Counted from the first letter of the stretch, positions 1 to 7,499 are shown. The stretch is DNA of 32,092 bases from Microbacterium sp. UFMG61 (GCF_015354505.1 NZ_JACAFP010000019.1:1-32092); one strand, 5' to 3'. The notes: a model not told the origin generated them from the letters alone. Translations and numbers: made by a program.

Positions 1-80
1 CCGCCCCTGGGTCCCTGAGCTTGTCGAAGGGCCCGCCGCCCCGCCCCTGGGTCCCTGAGCATGTCGAAGGGCCCGCCGAC
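1..80. repeat. Two tandem 40-bp copies of a REP-like element
   Basis: Positions 1-40 and 41-80 are near-identical direct copies differing at two bases (21/61 and 39/79). Each carries the core CCCTGAGC(T/A)TGTCGAAGGG, at about 13-31 and 53-71. A diverged copy of the same core lies inside the helicase gene near 25550. Words of this kind (TTCGACAAGCTCAGG on the other strand) are dispersed in many high-GC genomes; that is general knowledge, not tested here. The pair lies just before phnC, and the window begins inside it, so there may be more copies upstream. Confidence 0.8.
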
Positions 81-100
81 AACCGCAGGAGACGTCCGTC

Positions 101-976
101 ATGAGCACCCCGACCGCCGCGGCATCCGATGCCCTGATCCGCCTCGACGGCGTGACCAAGACCTTCGGGTCGACCACCGCACTGAAGGATGCCTCTCTGC
201 AGGTCGCACGCGGCGAGATCGTCGTGCTCCTCGGCCTCTCGGGCTCCGGCAAGTCCACCCTGCTGCGCCACCTCGACGGCCTCGAGATCCCGACCGCAGG
301 CTCGGTCGAGGTGCTCGGCCAGCAGGTCCCGGCCCTCCGCGGCAAGGCGCTTCGTGCGCTGCGCAGCCGCGTCGGCTTCATCTTCCAGCAGTTCGAGCTC
401 GTGCCCTCGCTCACCGTGCTCGAGAACGTGCTCACCGGCTCGCTGTCGTCGGTCACCGGCCCACGCCTCGGGCTCTGGGGCTACTCGCGGGCAGCCAAGC
501 TCCGCGCCCTCGAGCACCTCGACCGCGTCGGCCTGCTCGACCGCGCCTACCAGCGCAGCGACACCCTGTCGGGCGGGCAGCAGCAGCGCGTCGCGATCGC
601 CCGCGCGCTCATGCAGAAGCCCGACATCCTGCTCGCCGACGAACCCGTCGCCTCGCTCGACCCCGAATCCAGCGACCAGGTCATGGCGCTGATCCGCGAG
701 ATCGCCGCCGATGAGGGCCTCACGGTCGTGTGCAGCCTGCACCAGGTCGATCTCGCCATCTCGTGGGCCGACCGCATCGTGGGGCTCCGCCACGGCGAGG
801 TCGTGCTCGACACCCCGACCACCGACCTCACCAAGTCCGAGGTCATGGAGATCTACGGCCGCGTCGCGACGACCACGGCAGAGATCCAGGCGGTCGCGAT
901 GGAGCTCACCGACGGCTCGGCCGCGCTCGACGGCGACGGTGCCGTGCTGGCCGAGGACAGGGCTCGCGTCTCGTGA
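101..976 (+). CDS. phnC: Phosphonate ABC transporter ATP-binding protein PhnC
   Basis: This is the ATPase subunit that powers phosphonate import through the PhnE permease at the inner face of the membrane. The 291-residue protein has the full ABC set: Walker A GLSGSGKST (residues 45-53), Q-loop around FQQFE (95-99), signature LSGGQ (156-160), Walker B ILLADEP (176-182) and H-loop His214. The ATG is preceded by a GGAG at 88-91. The last codons overlap the GTG of the next gene (GTGA at 973-976), so the two are translationally coupled. The stretch beyond about residue 250 is an acidic, Ala-rich tail not needed for the fold. No binding protein (PhnD) is present in the window; it probably lies just upstream. 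Family assignment is firm; substrate is inferred from the neighbours. Confidence 0.93.
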   Translation: MSTPTAAASDALIRLDGVTKTFGSTTALKDASLQVARGEIVVLLGLSGSGKSTLLRHLDGLEIPTAGSVEVLGQQVPALRGKALRALRSRVGFIFQQFELVPSLTVLENVLTGSLSSVTGPRLGLWGYSRAAKLRALEHLDRVGLLDRAYQRSDTLSGGQQQRVAIARALMQKPDILLADEPVASLDPESSDQVMALIREIAADEGLTVVCSLHQVDLAISWADRIVGLRHGEVVLDTPTTDLTKSEVMEIYGRVATTTAEIQAVAMELTDGSAALDGDGAVLAEDRARVS

Positions 977-2715
977 CACTCCTCGACTCTCCCGCAGGCG
1001 CCGCGACCCATCCGCGTGGTGGCGCTGTCGCCGATCGCGCGCCGAAGCGTCCGCTCTCGCCGGAACGGATCGCCGCCTCGCTGACCGTGCTCGCCCTCGT
1101 CGTGCTCGGCGTGCTCGCCGTGAACGAGGTGGGCATCTCGATCCCGGCGATGGTGCAGAGCTGGGGCAACGCCGAGAACTTCGTGGCACGAGTGGGAGGG
1201 CTCTCCTTTCCCGAGCCGGCCGACCTCGCCTGGCTGATCGCCCTCACCGTCGGACTCGTGCTCGTCGGCACGCTTCTCGCCGCGGTGCTGTCCGTGCCGA
1301 TCGCCTACCTGGCGGCGTCGAACACCACCCCGGGCAACGGATGGCGCGCGGCGGCCCGCTTCGTGGGCGTCCTCACCCGCGCACTCCCCGACGTCGTGCT
1401 CGCGATGGCGTTCGTGCTCATGTTCTCGCTCGGCACGCTCCCGGGCATCCTCGCCATTGGCATCCACTCGATCGGCATGATCTCGAAGATGTTCGCGGAC
1501 GCGATCGAGCAGATCGATGAAGGGCCGCGTCTGGCGATCCGCGCCGCAGGCGGCTCGAAGATGCAGGAGTTCAGCTCCGGCATCCTTCCCCAGGTACTGC
1601 CGAGCTGGGTCGCCACCGTGCTGCACCGCAACGACATCAATCTGCGCGGCAGCGTCGTGCTCGGCTACGTCGGTGTCGCGGGTCTCGGTCTCGAGATGTC
1701 ATATGCGTTCAAGGCGCTCAACTACGGCAAGGGCCTCGGCATCGCGCTGGTGATCTTCCTCCTGTGCATCGCGATGGAGGTCGTCTCGAGCATGGTGCGC
1801 GGCGCGATGCTCGGCCGCCAGAAGCACACCCGCTCGTGGATCGACCGCATCATCCACCCGCGTCTGCGCGAGGCCGACGCGACCGCGGCCTCGGCAGCCG
1901 AACGTCCCGCGTGGGCCGCCAGCCCCCAGGCGGCCGTGCACCGCCCGTGGACCGCCGAACGCGTGCGCCACACGATCGGCGGCGTGATCGCCGTGCTGGT
2001 CGTGATCGGCAGCGTCGTGGTGAGCCAGATCAACTGGGGCGACTTCTTCACCTTCTGGGCCAAGCTGCCCGAGGTCGCGGGCCGGTTCTGGCCGCCGTCG
2101 TTCGGCAACTACGACACCTCGGCCATGGTGTCGGCGATGGTCGACACGGTCGCGATCGCGCTGGCGGCCACCGTGCTGACGCTCCTGCCGTCGCTGGTGC
2201 TCGGCTCGCTTGCCGCGAGCAACGTGTCCCCGAACTCGGGCATCCGCGGCGCCGCGCGTTTCCTGCTCGTCGGCATCCGCGGCATCCCCGAGCTGATCCT
2301 CGCGATCGTGCTCGTCGTGATCACCGGGCTCGGTGCGCAGGCGGGTGTCATCGCCCTCGCGATCGGCGGCATCGGCCTGCTGGGCAAGCTGATCGCCGAT
2401 TCGTTCGAAGAGGTCGACCGCGGCCCCGAGCGCGCGCTGCGCGCGGTGGGCGCGACGCGACTGCAGACCTACACCTCGGCCACCGTGCCGCAGGGGATGC
2501 AGGCGCTGATCGGCCACAGCTTCTACATGCTCGACACCAACATCCGCGCGGCGACGATCCTCGGCATCGTCGGCGGCGGCGGCGTCGGCTACTACCTGCT
2601 GAACGCCAGTCAGGGCTCGCGCTACGAGACGGTCACCGCGATCGTGCTGATGATCCTCGTCACGGTGCTGGTCGTCGAAGGGCTCGCGATGTGGATGCGC
2701 AAGGTGTTCCGATGA
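973..2715 (+). CDS. phnE: Phosphonate ABC transporter permease, fused double PhnE
   Basis: Integral membrane permease of the phosphonate importer. The 580-residue protein is two PhnE units in one chain: each half holds about five to six hydrophobic segments and its own cytoplasmic coupling loop, DEGPRLAIRAAGGS near residues 181-195 and DRGPERALRAVGA near 482-494. Each loop is followed by a similar stretch, NDINLRGSVVLGYVG in the first half and LDTNIRAATILGIVG in the second. Many bacteria encode these halves as separate PhnE1/PhnE2 genes. An open frame extends upstream inside phnC, but the GTG at 973 forms a GTGA overlap with the phnC stop and gives a normal N-terminus, so I chose it. The end overlaps the next ATG (ATGA, 2712-2715). 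A single chain carrying both halves could form the whole channel. Confidence 0.92.
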   Translation: MTLLDSPAGAATHPRGGAVADRAPKRPLSPERIAASLTVLALVVLGVLAVNEVGISIPAMVQSWGNAENFVARVGGLSFPEPADLAWLIALTVGLVLVGTLLAAVLSVPIAYLAASNTTPGNGWRAAARFVGVLTRALPDVVLAMAFVLMFSLGTLPGILAIGIHSIGMISKMFADAIEQIDEGPRLAIRAAGGSKMQEFSSGILPQVLPSWVATVLHRNDINLRGSVVLGYVGVAGLGLEMSYAFKALNYGKGLGIALVIFLLCIAMEVVSSMVRGAMLGRQKHTRSWIDRIIHPRLREADATAASAAERPAWAASPQAAVHRPWTAERVRHTIGGVIAVLVVIGSVVVSQINWGDFFTFWAKLPEVAGRFWPPSFGNYDTSAMVSAMVDTVAIALAATVLTLLPSLVLGSLAASNVSPNSGIRGAARFLLVGIRGIPELILAIVLVVITGLGAQAGVIALAIGGIGLLGKLIADSFEEVDRGPERALRAVGATRLQTYTSATVPQGMQALIGHSFYMLDTNIRAATILGIVGGGGVGYYLLNASQGSRYETVTAIVLMILVTVLVVEGLAMWMRKVFR

Positions 2716-3878
2716 GCGGCGTGGGCGCGGCCGGAGGCATGAGCGGGATCGCGGACACCGCCGGCGTCGTCGTCGTCGGCTCGGGCATCGTCGGCCTCGG
2801 CGCCGCCTACGCAGCGGTGCGCCGTGGGCTGCGCGTGATCGTGGTCGACCGCACCGACGGACCGAGCGGTGCCACCGTCCGCAATTTCGGACACCTCTGC
2901 ATCGGAGCCCAGGCGGGCGAGGCTCGCCGCTATGCCGACGTCTCGCGAGAGCTGTGGCTGCGGCTCGCCCGCGATGCCGGATTCTGGCTGCGCGAATCGG
3001 GCACGCTCGTCGCCGCACGTCAGATCGACGAGATCGCGGTGCTCGAGGAAGCCGCGGCTGACGGTGGCATCCGGATGCTGGATGCCGACGAACTTCTGCG
3101 TGTCGCCCCGCTCCGCGCCGAGGGACTGCTCGGCGGAGCGCACATCGAGACCGACCTGCAGACCGATCCGCGCACCGCCCCGGCCGCGATCGTGCGACAC
3201 CTCGCCGCACTCGGGGTCGAGTTCCGGTTCCGCACGGCCGTGACGTCGCTGACCGCGGGTCGTGTGTCGACCACGCGGGGCGCGATCGACGCGGATGCCG
3301 TCGTCGTCGCCGTGAATCACGACATCGATCAGCTGCTGCCCGAGATCGCCGAACGCGTGGGCATCGTGCGCTGCGCCCTCGACATGATGCGCGCCGCGGT
3401 GACCCTCGAGCATCCGCTCCCTGCCCCGCTGCTGACCGGCTGGTCGCTGGTGCGGTACGGCAGATTCGCCGACAGCGCGTCGGCGGCGGTGCTGCGTGAG
3501 CGTCTGCACACCGAGCGCCCCGATCTCGCGGCGCTCGATCTCAACCAGATGTACACGCAGCTGCCCGACGGCACGCTCATCATCGGCGACTCGCACGCCA
3601 CGGCCATCGCTCCGGCGCCCTTCCAGCCCGAGGCCGCATTCGCGGCGTTCCTCGCCGAGGCGCAGGTGCTGTTCGAGATGCCGGCGCCGCGCGTGCTCGA
3701 GCGCTGGCAGGGCGTCTACGCCAAGGGGCCGCAGGACTTCCTCGTCGAACGGGGCGATGAGGGGGTGCTGGTGCTCGCCGCGACCACGGGCATCGGAATG
3801 ACCACGGGGCTGGGGCTCGCAGAAGAGAATCTCGCAGCCGCCTTCGGGTGGGCACCCGCAATGGAAGGAACATCATGA
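2712..3878 (+). CDS. FAD-dependent oxidoreductase of phosphonate clusters (TIGR03364/HpnW type)
   Basis: A DAO/glycine-oxidase-fold flavoenzyme of 388 residues. The N-terminal Rossmann FAD motif is VVVGSGIVGLG (about 20-30), followed by VIVVDR ending beta-2. The segment TVRNFGHLCIGAQAGE matches the conserved NFG region of the phosphonate-linked subfamily, and the C-terminal GIGMTTGLGLAEEN is the second FAD contact. Enzymes of this family oxidise amines with O2; those linked to phosphonatases are reported or proposed to turn aminoethylphosphonate-type substrates into phosphonoacetaldehyde. Which substrate this one takes is inference. It overlaps both neighbours by 4 bp, which ties it to the permease and the hydrolase. 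An alternative ATG at residue 10 (2739) also has a GGAGG before it, though very close to the codon. Confidence 0.85.
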   Translation: MSGVGAAGGMSGIADTAGVVVVGSGIVGLGAAYAAVRRGLRVIVVDRTDGPSGATVRNFGHLCIGAQAGEARRYADVSRELWLRLARDAGFWLRESGTLVAARQIDEIAVLEEAAADGGIRMLDADELLRVAPLRAEGLLGGAHIETDLQTDPRTAPAAIVRHLAALGVEFRFRTAVTSLTAGRVSTTRGAIDADAVVVAVNHDIDQLLPEIAERVGIVRCALDMMRAAVTLEHPLPAPLLTGWSLVRYGRFADSASAAVLRERLHTERPDLAALDLNQMYTQLPDGTLIIGDSHATAIAPAPFQPEAAFAAFLAEAQVLFEMPAPRVLERWQGVYAKGPQDFLVERGDEGVLVLAATTGIGMTTGLGLAEENLAAAFGWAPAMEGTS

Positions 3879-4630
3879 CCGTTTTCGACACCATCCGCAC
3901 CGACGACACCATCCGCACCGACGACATCATCCGCACCGAACTCGTCGTGCTCGACATGGCGGGCACCACCGTGCTCGACGACGGCGTGGTGGAGCAGGCG
4001 TTCCAGCGTGCCGCCGAACGCACCGGGGTCGCCGACCGGATGCCCTGGGACCAGGCGCTCGCCTACGTGCGCGAGACCATGGGGCAGTCGAAGATCGACG
4101 TCTTCACGCACCTCGCCGGCGGTGACCGCGTGGCAGCCGAGCGTGCGACCGCCGCATTCGAAGGCGCCTACGCCGAGATCGTCGAGGAGCAGGGCGTCAC
4201 CGAGATCGCCGGCGCCGCAGACGCGATCCAGGGACTCAAGGATGCCGGCCTCACCGTCGTGCTCACGACCGGGTTCGCCCCGGTGACCCGCGATGCGCTG
4301 ATCGACGGACTCGGCTGGCGCGGCCTCATCGATCTCGCGCTCTCGCCCGTCGACGCCGGACGCGGTCGCCCCGCTCCCGACCTCGTGCTCACGGCGCTGC
4401 TGCGCACCCAGACCTCGTCGGTCGCGGCGGTCGCGGTCGCCGGAGACACCGTCAGCGACGTCGAGTCCGGCCTTCGTGCGGGCGCCGGCTTCGTCGCGGG
4501 GGTCCTCACGGGGGCCCACGGCGTCGAGGCTCTGTCCGCCGCGGGAGCGGATGCCGTGCTGGCCGACGTGACCGGGCTGCGCTCCGCTCTCGCCGAGCGC
4601 GGCCTGCTCGCGCTCTCCGTCGCCGGCTGA
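3875..4630 (+). CDS. Phosphonatase-like HAD hydrolase (PhnX relative, TIGR03351 type)
   Basis: Probable C-P bond hydrolase acting on phosphonoacetaldehyde or a close analogue. The 251-residue HAD protein has the phosphonatase form of motif I, LDMAGTT, with nucleophile Asp27 and Ala29 where other HADs have the acid Asp. Lys73 in MGQSKID lines up with the Schiff-base Lys of PhnX (MGLLKID in Bacillus). GRPAPD and the acidic motif GDTVSDVESGLRAGA are also present, so all the expected catalytic elements are visible. The ATG at 3875 overlaps the previous stop (ATGA) and has GGAAGGA upstream. The N-terminus is odd: residues 5-22 are three copies of a six-residue unit (DTIRTD-like) encoded by 18-bp tandem repeats, ahead of the family's usual start. 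Ordinary PhnX is less likely because of the HpnW/HpnZ neighbours. Confidence 0.87.
   Translation: MTVFDTIRTDDTIRTDDIIRTELVVLDMAGTTVLDDGVVEQAFQRAAERTGVADRMPWDQALAYVRETMGQSKIDVFTHLAGGDRVAAERATAAFEGAYAEIVEEQGVTEIAGAADAIQGLKDAGLTVVLTTGFAPVTRDALIDGLGWRGLIDLALSPVDAGRGRPAPDLVLTALLRTQTSSVAAVAVAGDTVSDVESGLRAGAGFVAGVLTGAHGVEALSAAGADAVLADVTGLRSALAERGLLALSVAG
3887..3940 (+). repeat. 18-bp tandem triplication in the phosphonatase-like gene
   Basis: Three 18-bp units at 3887-3904, 3905-3922 and 3923-3940. The first two are identical and the third differs at two positions. They keep the reading frame and add a repeated acidic-basic N-terminal tail before the HAD core. Confidence 0.9.
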
Positions 4631-4642
4631 GCGGCGGAGATC

Positions 4643-5731
4643 ATGGGAACGATGCTCGTGCGCCCACCCGGTCATCGCCGGGATGTCGCACTGCGTCCCG
4701 CCGCCACGGCCATGGTCTGGATCGGCGAGGGGCACCCGCACGAGATGATCGCGGTGCCCGGGGTCGCCCTCGGCGACGGCGATGTGCTCGTGGCTGTGGA
4801 GATGTCGACCATCTGCGGATCCGACGTGCACACCGTGCAGGGTCGTCGTTCGGCACCCGTGCCGCTCGTGCTCGGACACGAGAGCGTCGGCCGGGTGATC
4901 GCGACCGGCGACTGCGGTGCGAACGCCGTCGACGGCAGCCCGCTGCGCATCGGCGACCGCGTCGTCTGGTCGGTGACGGTCTCGTGCGGCACCTGCGATC
5001 GGTGCACTCGGGGTCTGACGCAGAAGTGCCGCTCCCTCGGCAAATACGGCCACGACCGCGTCGGCACGAACGGCGACCTCACGGGAGCGTTCGGCAGCCA
5101 TGTGCAGGTGCGCGCCGGCACCGCGATCGTGCGGGTTCCCGAGTCGCTGCCCGCCTCGGTGCTCGCGCCGGCGTCGTGTGCGACGGCCACGGCCTGGGCG
5201 GCGGTCGCGCGAGCGGCGCGTGATCAGGACCTCGACGGTGCCTCGGTGCGCGTGCACGGCGCGGGGCTCGTGGGGCTCTCGGCGGCAGCGATCGCCGTCG
5301 AACGGGGAGCGTCGGTCGAGGTGCTCGACCCGAATCAGAAGCGTGTCGCACTCGCGGCGCGCTTCGGCGCCGCACCGCTCGACCGCGAGCCCGAGATCGT
5401 CATCGAGGCCTCGGGCCATGCGGTCGCCGACGCTCTCGCCGGCATCGCGACCGGGGGGACCGTCGTTCTCGTCGGCAGTGTCTTCCCCGCTGACCCTGTG
5501 CCGTTCGATGCCGAGAGCATCGTGCGCCGGCTCGTCACGGTGAGCGGGGTGCACAACTACACCGGCACCGAGCTCGCCGATGCCGTGGCCTTCCTCGCCG
5601 GTCGGGGACGCGCCTATCCGTTCGCGGATGCGGTGGGCGAGGTGCGCCAGCTCGCGGCGATCGACGAGGCACTGATCGCCGCAGCCGCCGCAGACGCGCC
5701 GTTGCGGATCGGACTCGTCCCCGGCCGGTGA
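4643..5731 (+). CDS. Zinc-dependent alcohol dehydrogenase of phosphonate clusters (TIGR03366/HpnZ type)
   Basis: Medium-chain dehydrogenase of 362 residues. Catalytic-zinc ligands are visible as Cys58 in STICGSDVH and His79-Glu80 in LGHE; the structural zinc site is Cys115, Cys118, Cys121 and Cys129. The NAD(P) Rossmann core is VHGAGLVGLSAA with an acidic end to beta-2 (VLDPN), which suggests NAD. This clade is repeatedly found with phosphonate catabolic genes. It probably interconverts a hydroxyl and a carbonyl group in a phosphonate or in the product released after C-P cleavage; the exact substrate is unknown. It starts 12 bp after the previous stop with GGCGGAGA as ribosome site; a second ATG three codons in is possible. 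It is the last gene of the operon, followed by the hairpin at 5765-5792. Confidence 0.85.
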   Translation: MGTMLVRPPGHRRDVALRPAATAMVWIGEGHPHEMIAVPGVALGDGDVLVAVEMSTICGSDVHTVQGRRSAPVPLVLGHESVGRVIATGDCGANAVDGSPLRIGDRVVWSVTVSCGTCDRCTRGLTQKCRSLGKYGHDRVGTNGDLTGAFGSHVQVRAGTAIVRVPESLPASVLAPASCATATAWAAVARAARDQDLDGASVRVHGAGLVGLSAAAIAVERGASVEVLDPNQKRVALAARFGAAPLDREPEIVIEASGHAVADALAGIATGGTVVLVGSVFPADPVPFDAESIVRRLVTVSGVHNYTGTELADAVAFLAGRGRAYPFADAVGEVRQLAAIDEALIAAAAADAPLRIGLVPGR

Positions 5732-5764
5732 CCGCAGCGCGCGCCGGGTGGGGAGCCCTGAGGA

Positions 5765-5792
5765 GCCCGCTCGGTCAGGACTCCGAGCGGGC
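5765..5792. terminator. Bidirectional hairpin terminator
   Basis: A perfect 10-bp inverted repeat (GCCCGCTCGG / CCGAGCGGGC) with an 8-base loop lies between the convergent phosphonate operon and the PncC-like gene. There is no T-tract, as is common in high-GC actinobacteria. Its place between two stop codons supports a role for both strands. Confidence 0.75.
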
Positions 5793-5806
5793 CCCGGGCC
5801 CCTCAG

Positions 5807-6370
5807 TCAGGCCTTCTGCGCGTCTCCACGGCGTGGCCCCACCGGGTGCAGACTCTCGGCGTGGAAGGCGAGAAGCCTCGCGGCGATCTCGACGGCCTCG
5901 TCGAGCACCTGCCGCGGGTCACCGGTGAGTGCGAGCATCCGATGTCCGATGCCGTCGTTCGAGGCCCAGCCGAGGTAGACCGTGCCGGCCTCGTGACCGC
6001 CTTCGGAATCGGGCCCGCCCACGCCGGTCGTCGAGACGCACAGGTCGGCGTCGAAGAGACGGCGGCCGCCGTCGGCGAGCTGTTCGGCGCAGACCGCCGA
6101 CACGGGATCGGTGCCGGGGGTCACTCCCAGCACCCGTTCCTTGATGTCGGGGCGGTAGGCGACGACGCCGCCGGCGAACCAGTCGCCGGCACCTTCGACC
6201 GCTCCCACGGTGCTCGCGAAGCGACCGGAGGTGAGCGACTCGACGACGCAGACCCGCAGGCCGCGCTCACGCGCCACCTCGCCGAGCCTCTCGAGAACCG
6301 ACGACGCGGAGTTCACCTCGGCCTCGGTGACGTCTTCCGTCAGGTCTTCCGTCAGCCGGTCAGCGGTCAC
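5807..6370 (-). CDS. pncC: CinA C-terminal domain protein, PncC-like nicotinamide-nucleotide amidohydrolase
   Basis: A stand-alone CinA C-terminal domain (187 residues). The family hydrolyses nicotinamide mononucleotide to nicotinate mononucleotide and ammonia, salvaging NAD breakdown products. Visible motifs are VVESLTSGR (about 42-50, with the candidate active Ser), GAGDWFAGGVVAYRPDIKERVLGV around 60-83 with Lys77, and TTGVGGPDSEGGHEAGTVYLG. The first 20 residues contain short TED repeats and precede the usual domain start. The GTG start overlaps the stop of the FHA gene (GTGA), so it is the second gene of a two-gene operon. ESLTSGR differs from the commoner ESCTGG or ESLTGG, a possible effect on activity that is untested. 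Confidence 0.82.
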   Translation of the reverse strand: MTADRLTEDLTEDVTEAEVNSASSVLERLGEVARERGLRVCVVESLTSGRFASTVGAVEGAGDWFAGGVVAYRPDIKERVLGVTPGTDPVSAVCAEQLADGGRRLFDADLCVSTTGVGGPDSEGGHEAGTVYLGWASNDGIGHRMLALTGDPRQVLDEAVEIAARLLAFHAESLHPVGPRRGDAQKA

Positions 6371-6903
6371 CGGGCGTTCTCGTCCGTCGAGCCCGCCTCA
6401 TCCGTGGTGGGTGTCGGGGAGTCGGTCGTCGCGCTGGCCTCGTCCGAGTAGTCGGGGCGGTCCGGCTGCAGCGGCTGGTCGGAGTACTCCCCGCCCTGGC
6501 GTCCGCCGAAGGGGCGGCCGTGGTCGGCGAACTCGTCGCGGGCGAAGACCAGCTCCCAGGCGCCCACCGTGAACCGGGCGCCGGTGCGCAAAGTCTGCGT
6601 GCGCTCGCCGGGGTGCGTGGCGTCAGCCGACGGGTTGGTGTTCATCTCGCCCTCGCCGTGCAGCTCGAGCACGTACTCGTCGCGCTCGTCGTGCGTAATC
6701 GTCGCGTGCACGGGGTCGGCGCCGTCGAGGCGCAGTTCGAGATCGGCAGCGGATCCGATGCGCACGACCTCCGCCTCGAGGGCGAATTCGCTCCGCTCCT
6801 CGTCGCGTGTGACACGCAGCCGAGGGTTGCCCGCGCCGAACTCGGCGTGGGTCGTGGTGGGCGTGTATCCCTCGTCGGGACGATCGTCGATGTGTCGTGC
6901 CAT
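6367..6903 (-). CDS. FHA-domain-like protein
   Basis: A 178-residue acidic, hydrophilic protein without a signal peptide or membrane segment. The middle (about residues 28-120) resembles a forkhead-associated phosphothreonine-binding domain: EVVRIGSAADLELRLDGADPVHATI looks like its first half. The Arg, Ser and Asn ligands are not clear enough to claim binding. The last 50 residues are a disordered tail rich in Ser, Thr, Asp and Glu. The ATG at 6903 has GAGGAGG about 8 bases upstream. It is translationally coupled to the PncC-like gene. A 20-bp box at 6950-6969 upstream also occurs before the SDR gene at 7500. Function unknown. Confidence 0.65.
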   Translation of the reverse strand: MARHIDDRPDEGYTPTTTHAEFGAGNPRLRVTRDEERSEFALEAEVVRIGSAADLELRLDGADPVHATITHDERDEYVLELHGEGEMNTNPSADATHPGERTQTLRTGARFTVGAWELVFARDEFADHGRPFGGRQGGEYSDQPLQPDRPDYSDEASATTDSPTPTTDEAGSTDENAR

Positions 6904-6949
6904 GATCAGGCCTCCTCGCTGTCATGACCGACGCTAGGGGGTCGGTGGG

Positions 6950-6969
6950 GTCGCTGTCAGGGGGTTGAC
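6950..6969 (-). promoter_or_regulatory. Shared 20-bp box upstream of the FHA gene
   Basis: Read on the minus strand, GTCAACCCCCTGACAGCGAC matches the box at 7455-7474 in 18 of 20 positions. It ends 47 bases before the FHA start. Binding factor unknown; it could be part of an alternative sigma-factor promoter or an operator. Confidence 0.45.
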
Positions 6970-7000
6970 TTCCGACGAGCATTCCGGAGTATCTCTCGCA

Positions 7001-7006
7001 TATGAT
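7001..7006 (+). promoter_or_regulatory. Candidate -10 element for the DUF7882-like gene
   Basis: TATGAT lies in the most AT-rich part of the 187-bp gap between divergent genes, about 85 bases before the ATG at 7091. There is no good -35 at 16-18 bases; TTGACT at 6965-6970 is 30 bases away. Low confidence. Confidence 0.3.
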
Positions 7007-7090
7007 CGGGCTACGCCGATGACCGTCGGTCCGGCAGAAGGTGCCGGTGGGGAGCACAGGTCGATCGTGTGGAGGCAGAGGGAGGCCTGC

Positions 7091-7450
7091 ATGGGAAAGT
7101 TCATCTACGAGGGCAACGTCAAGACGGAGATCGAGGATCGCGCCCTCACCCACCTGCAGCTCGTGATCACCGCGAAGCTGCGGCGGGCCGAGCCGTTCCC
7201 GTTCAGCTGGCGCGAGGACTCCAGCGTCGGGGGAGGACGCACGACCGTGTGGATCCAGCCCGGCAGCGCGTTGGTCTTCAAGTACTACGGAAGCCGGCAG
7301 CCGTCGATCAACCGCGCGTGGATCGAAGCGCTCGCCTTCACAGCCAACACGCCGAGCGGTCTGCACGTCGTGCCCGAGCCGAGTGAGACGCACGGTGCGG
7401 CCGCAGCGGCGGCCGAGAACGCGTCTCTCGACTCGAATCCGCCGCTCTGA
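7091..7450 (+). CDS. Small conserved protein, DUF7882-like
   Basis: A 119-residue protein starting MGKFIYEGNVKTEIEDRAL, followed by HLQLVITAKLRRAEPFPFSW and a conserved GSRQPSINRAWIEALAFTAN segment. From memory this is a family widespread in Microbacteriaceae and sometimes labelled as ATP-dependent DNA ligase; no ligase motif (KxDG) is visible, so I do not use that name. It is soluble, with a C-terminal Ala-rich tail. The ATG at 7091 follows a strong GAGGGAGG; the frame stays open upstream but without a comparable site. Function unknown. It sits between the FHA and SDR genes. Confidence 0.72.
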   Translation: MGKFIYEGNVKTEIEDRALTHLQLVITAKLRRAEPFPFSWREDSSVGGGRTTVWIQPGSALVFKYYGSRQPSINRAWIEALAFTANTPSGLHVVPEPSETHGAAAAAAENASLDSNPPL

Positions 7451-7454
7451 CCCT

Positions 7455-7474
7455 GTCAACCCCCTGTCACCGAC
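7455..7474 (+). promoter_or_regulatory. Shared 20-bp box upstream of the SDR gene
   Basis: GTCAACCCCCTGTCACCGAC, 25 bases before the SDR start codon, matches the box at 6950-6969 (minus strand) at 18 of 20 positions. It fills most of the 49-bp gap after the preceding stop, so the SDR gene probably has its own control. Confidence 0.45.
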
Positions 7475-7499
7475 GCGTCGTCTCAGCGACCCTGAGATC

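Noticed and set aside
1699..3210. A 503-codon minus-strand frame opposite phnE and the FAD gene
   Set aside because: Antisense shadow; no recognisable fold and no start signal.
3875..4630. Loss of the Schiff-base lysine in the phosphonatase-like protein
   Set aside because: Lys73 in MGQSKID aligns with the PhnX lysine, so the site is intact.
3716..5554. Long minus-strand frame opposite the phosphonate genes
   Set aside because: Composition typical of an antisense shadow (His/Arg/Gly-rich), no motif, while the plus strand shows complete catalytic sites.
5765..5792. Attachment-site or recombination hairpin
   Set aside because: No integrase, tRNA or duplicated flank; position between two stops is explained by termination.
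7091..7450. ATP-dependent DNA ligase annotation
   Set aside because: No KxDG nucleotidyl motif and the protein is only 119 residues.
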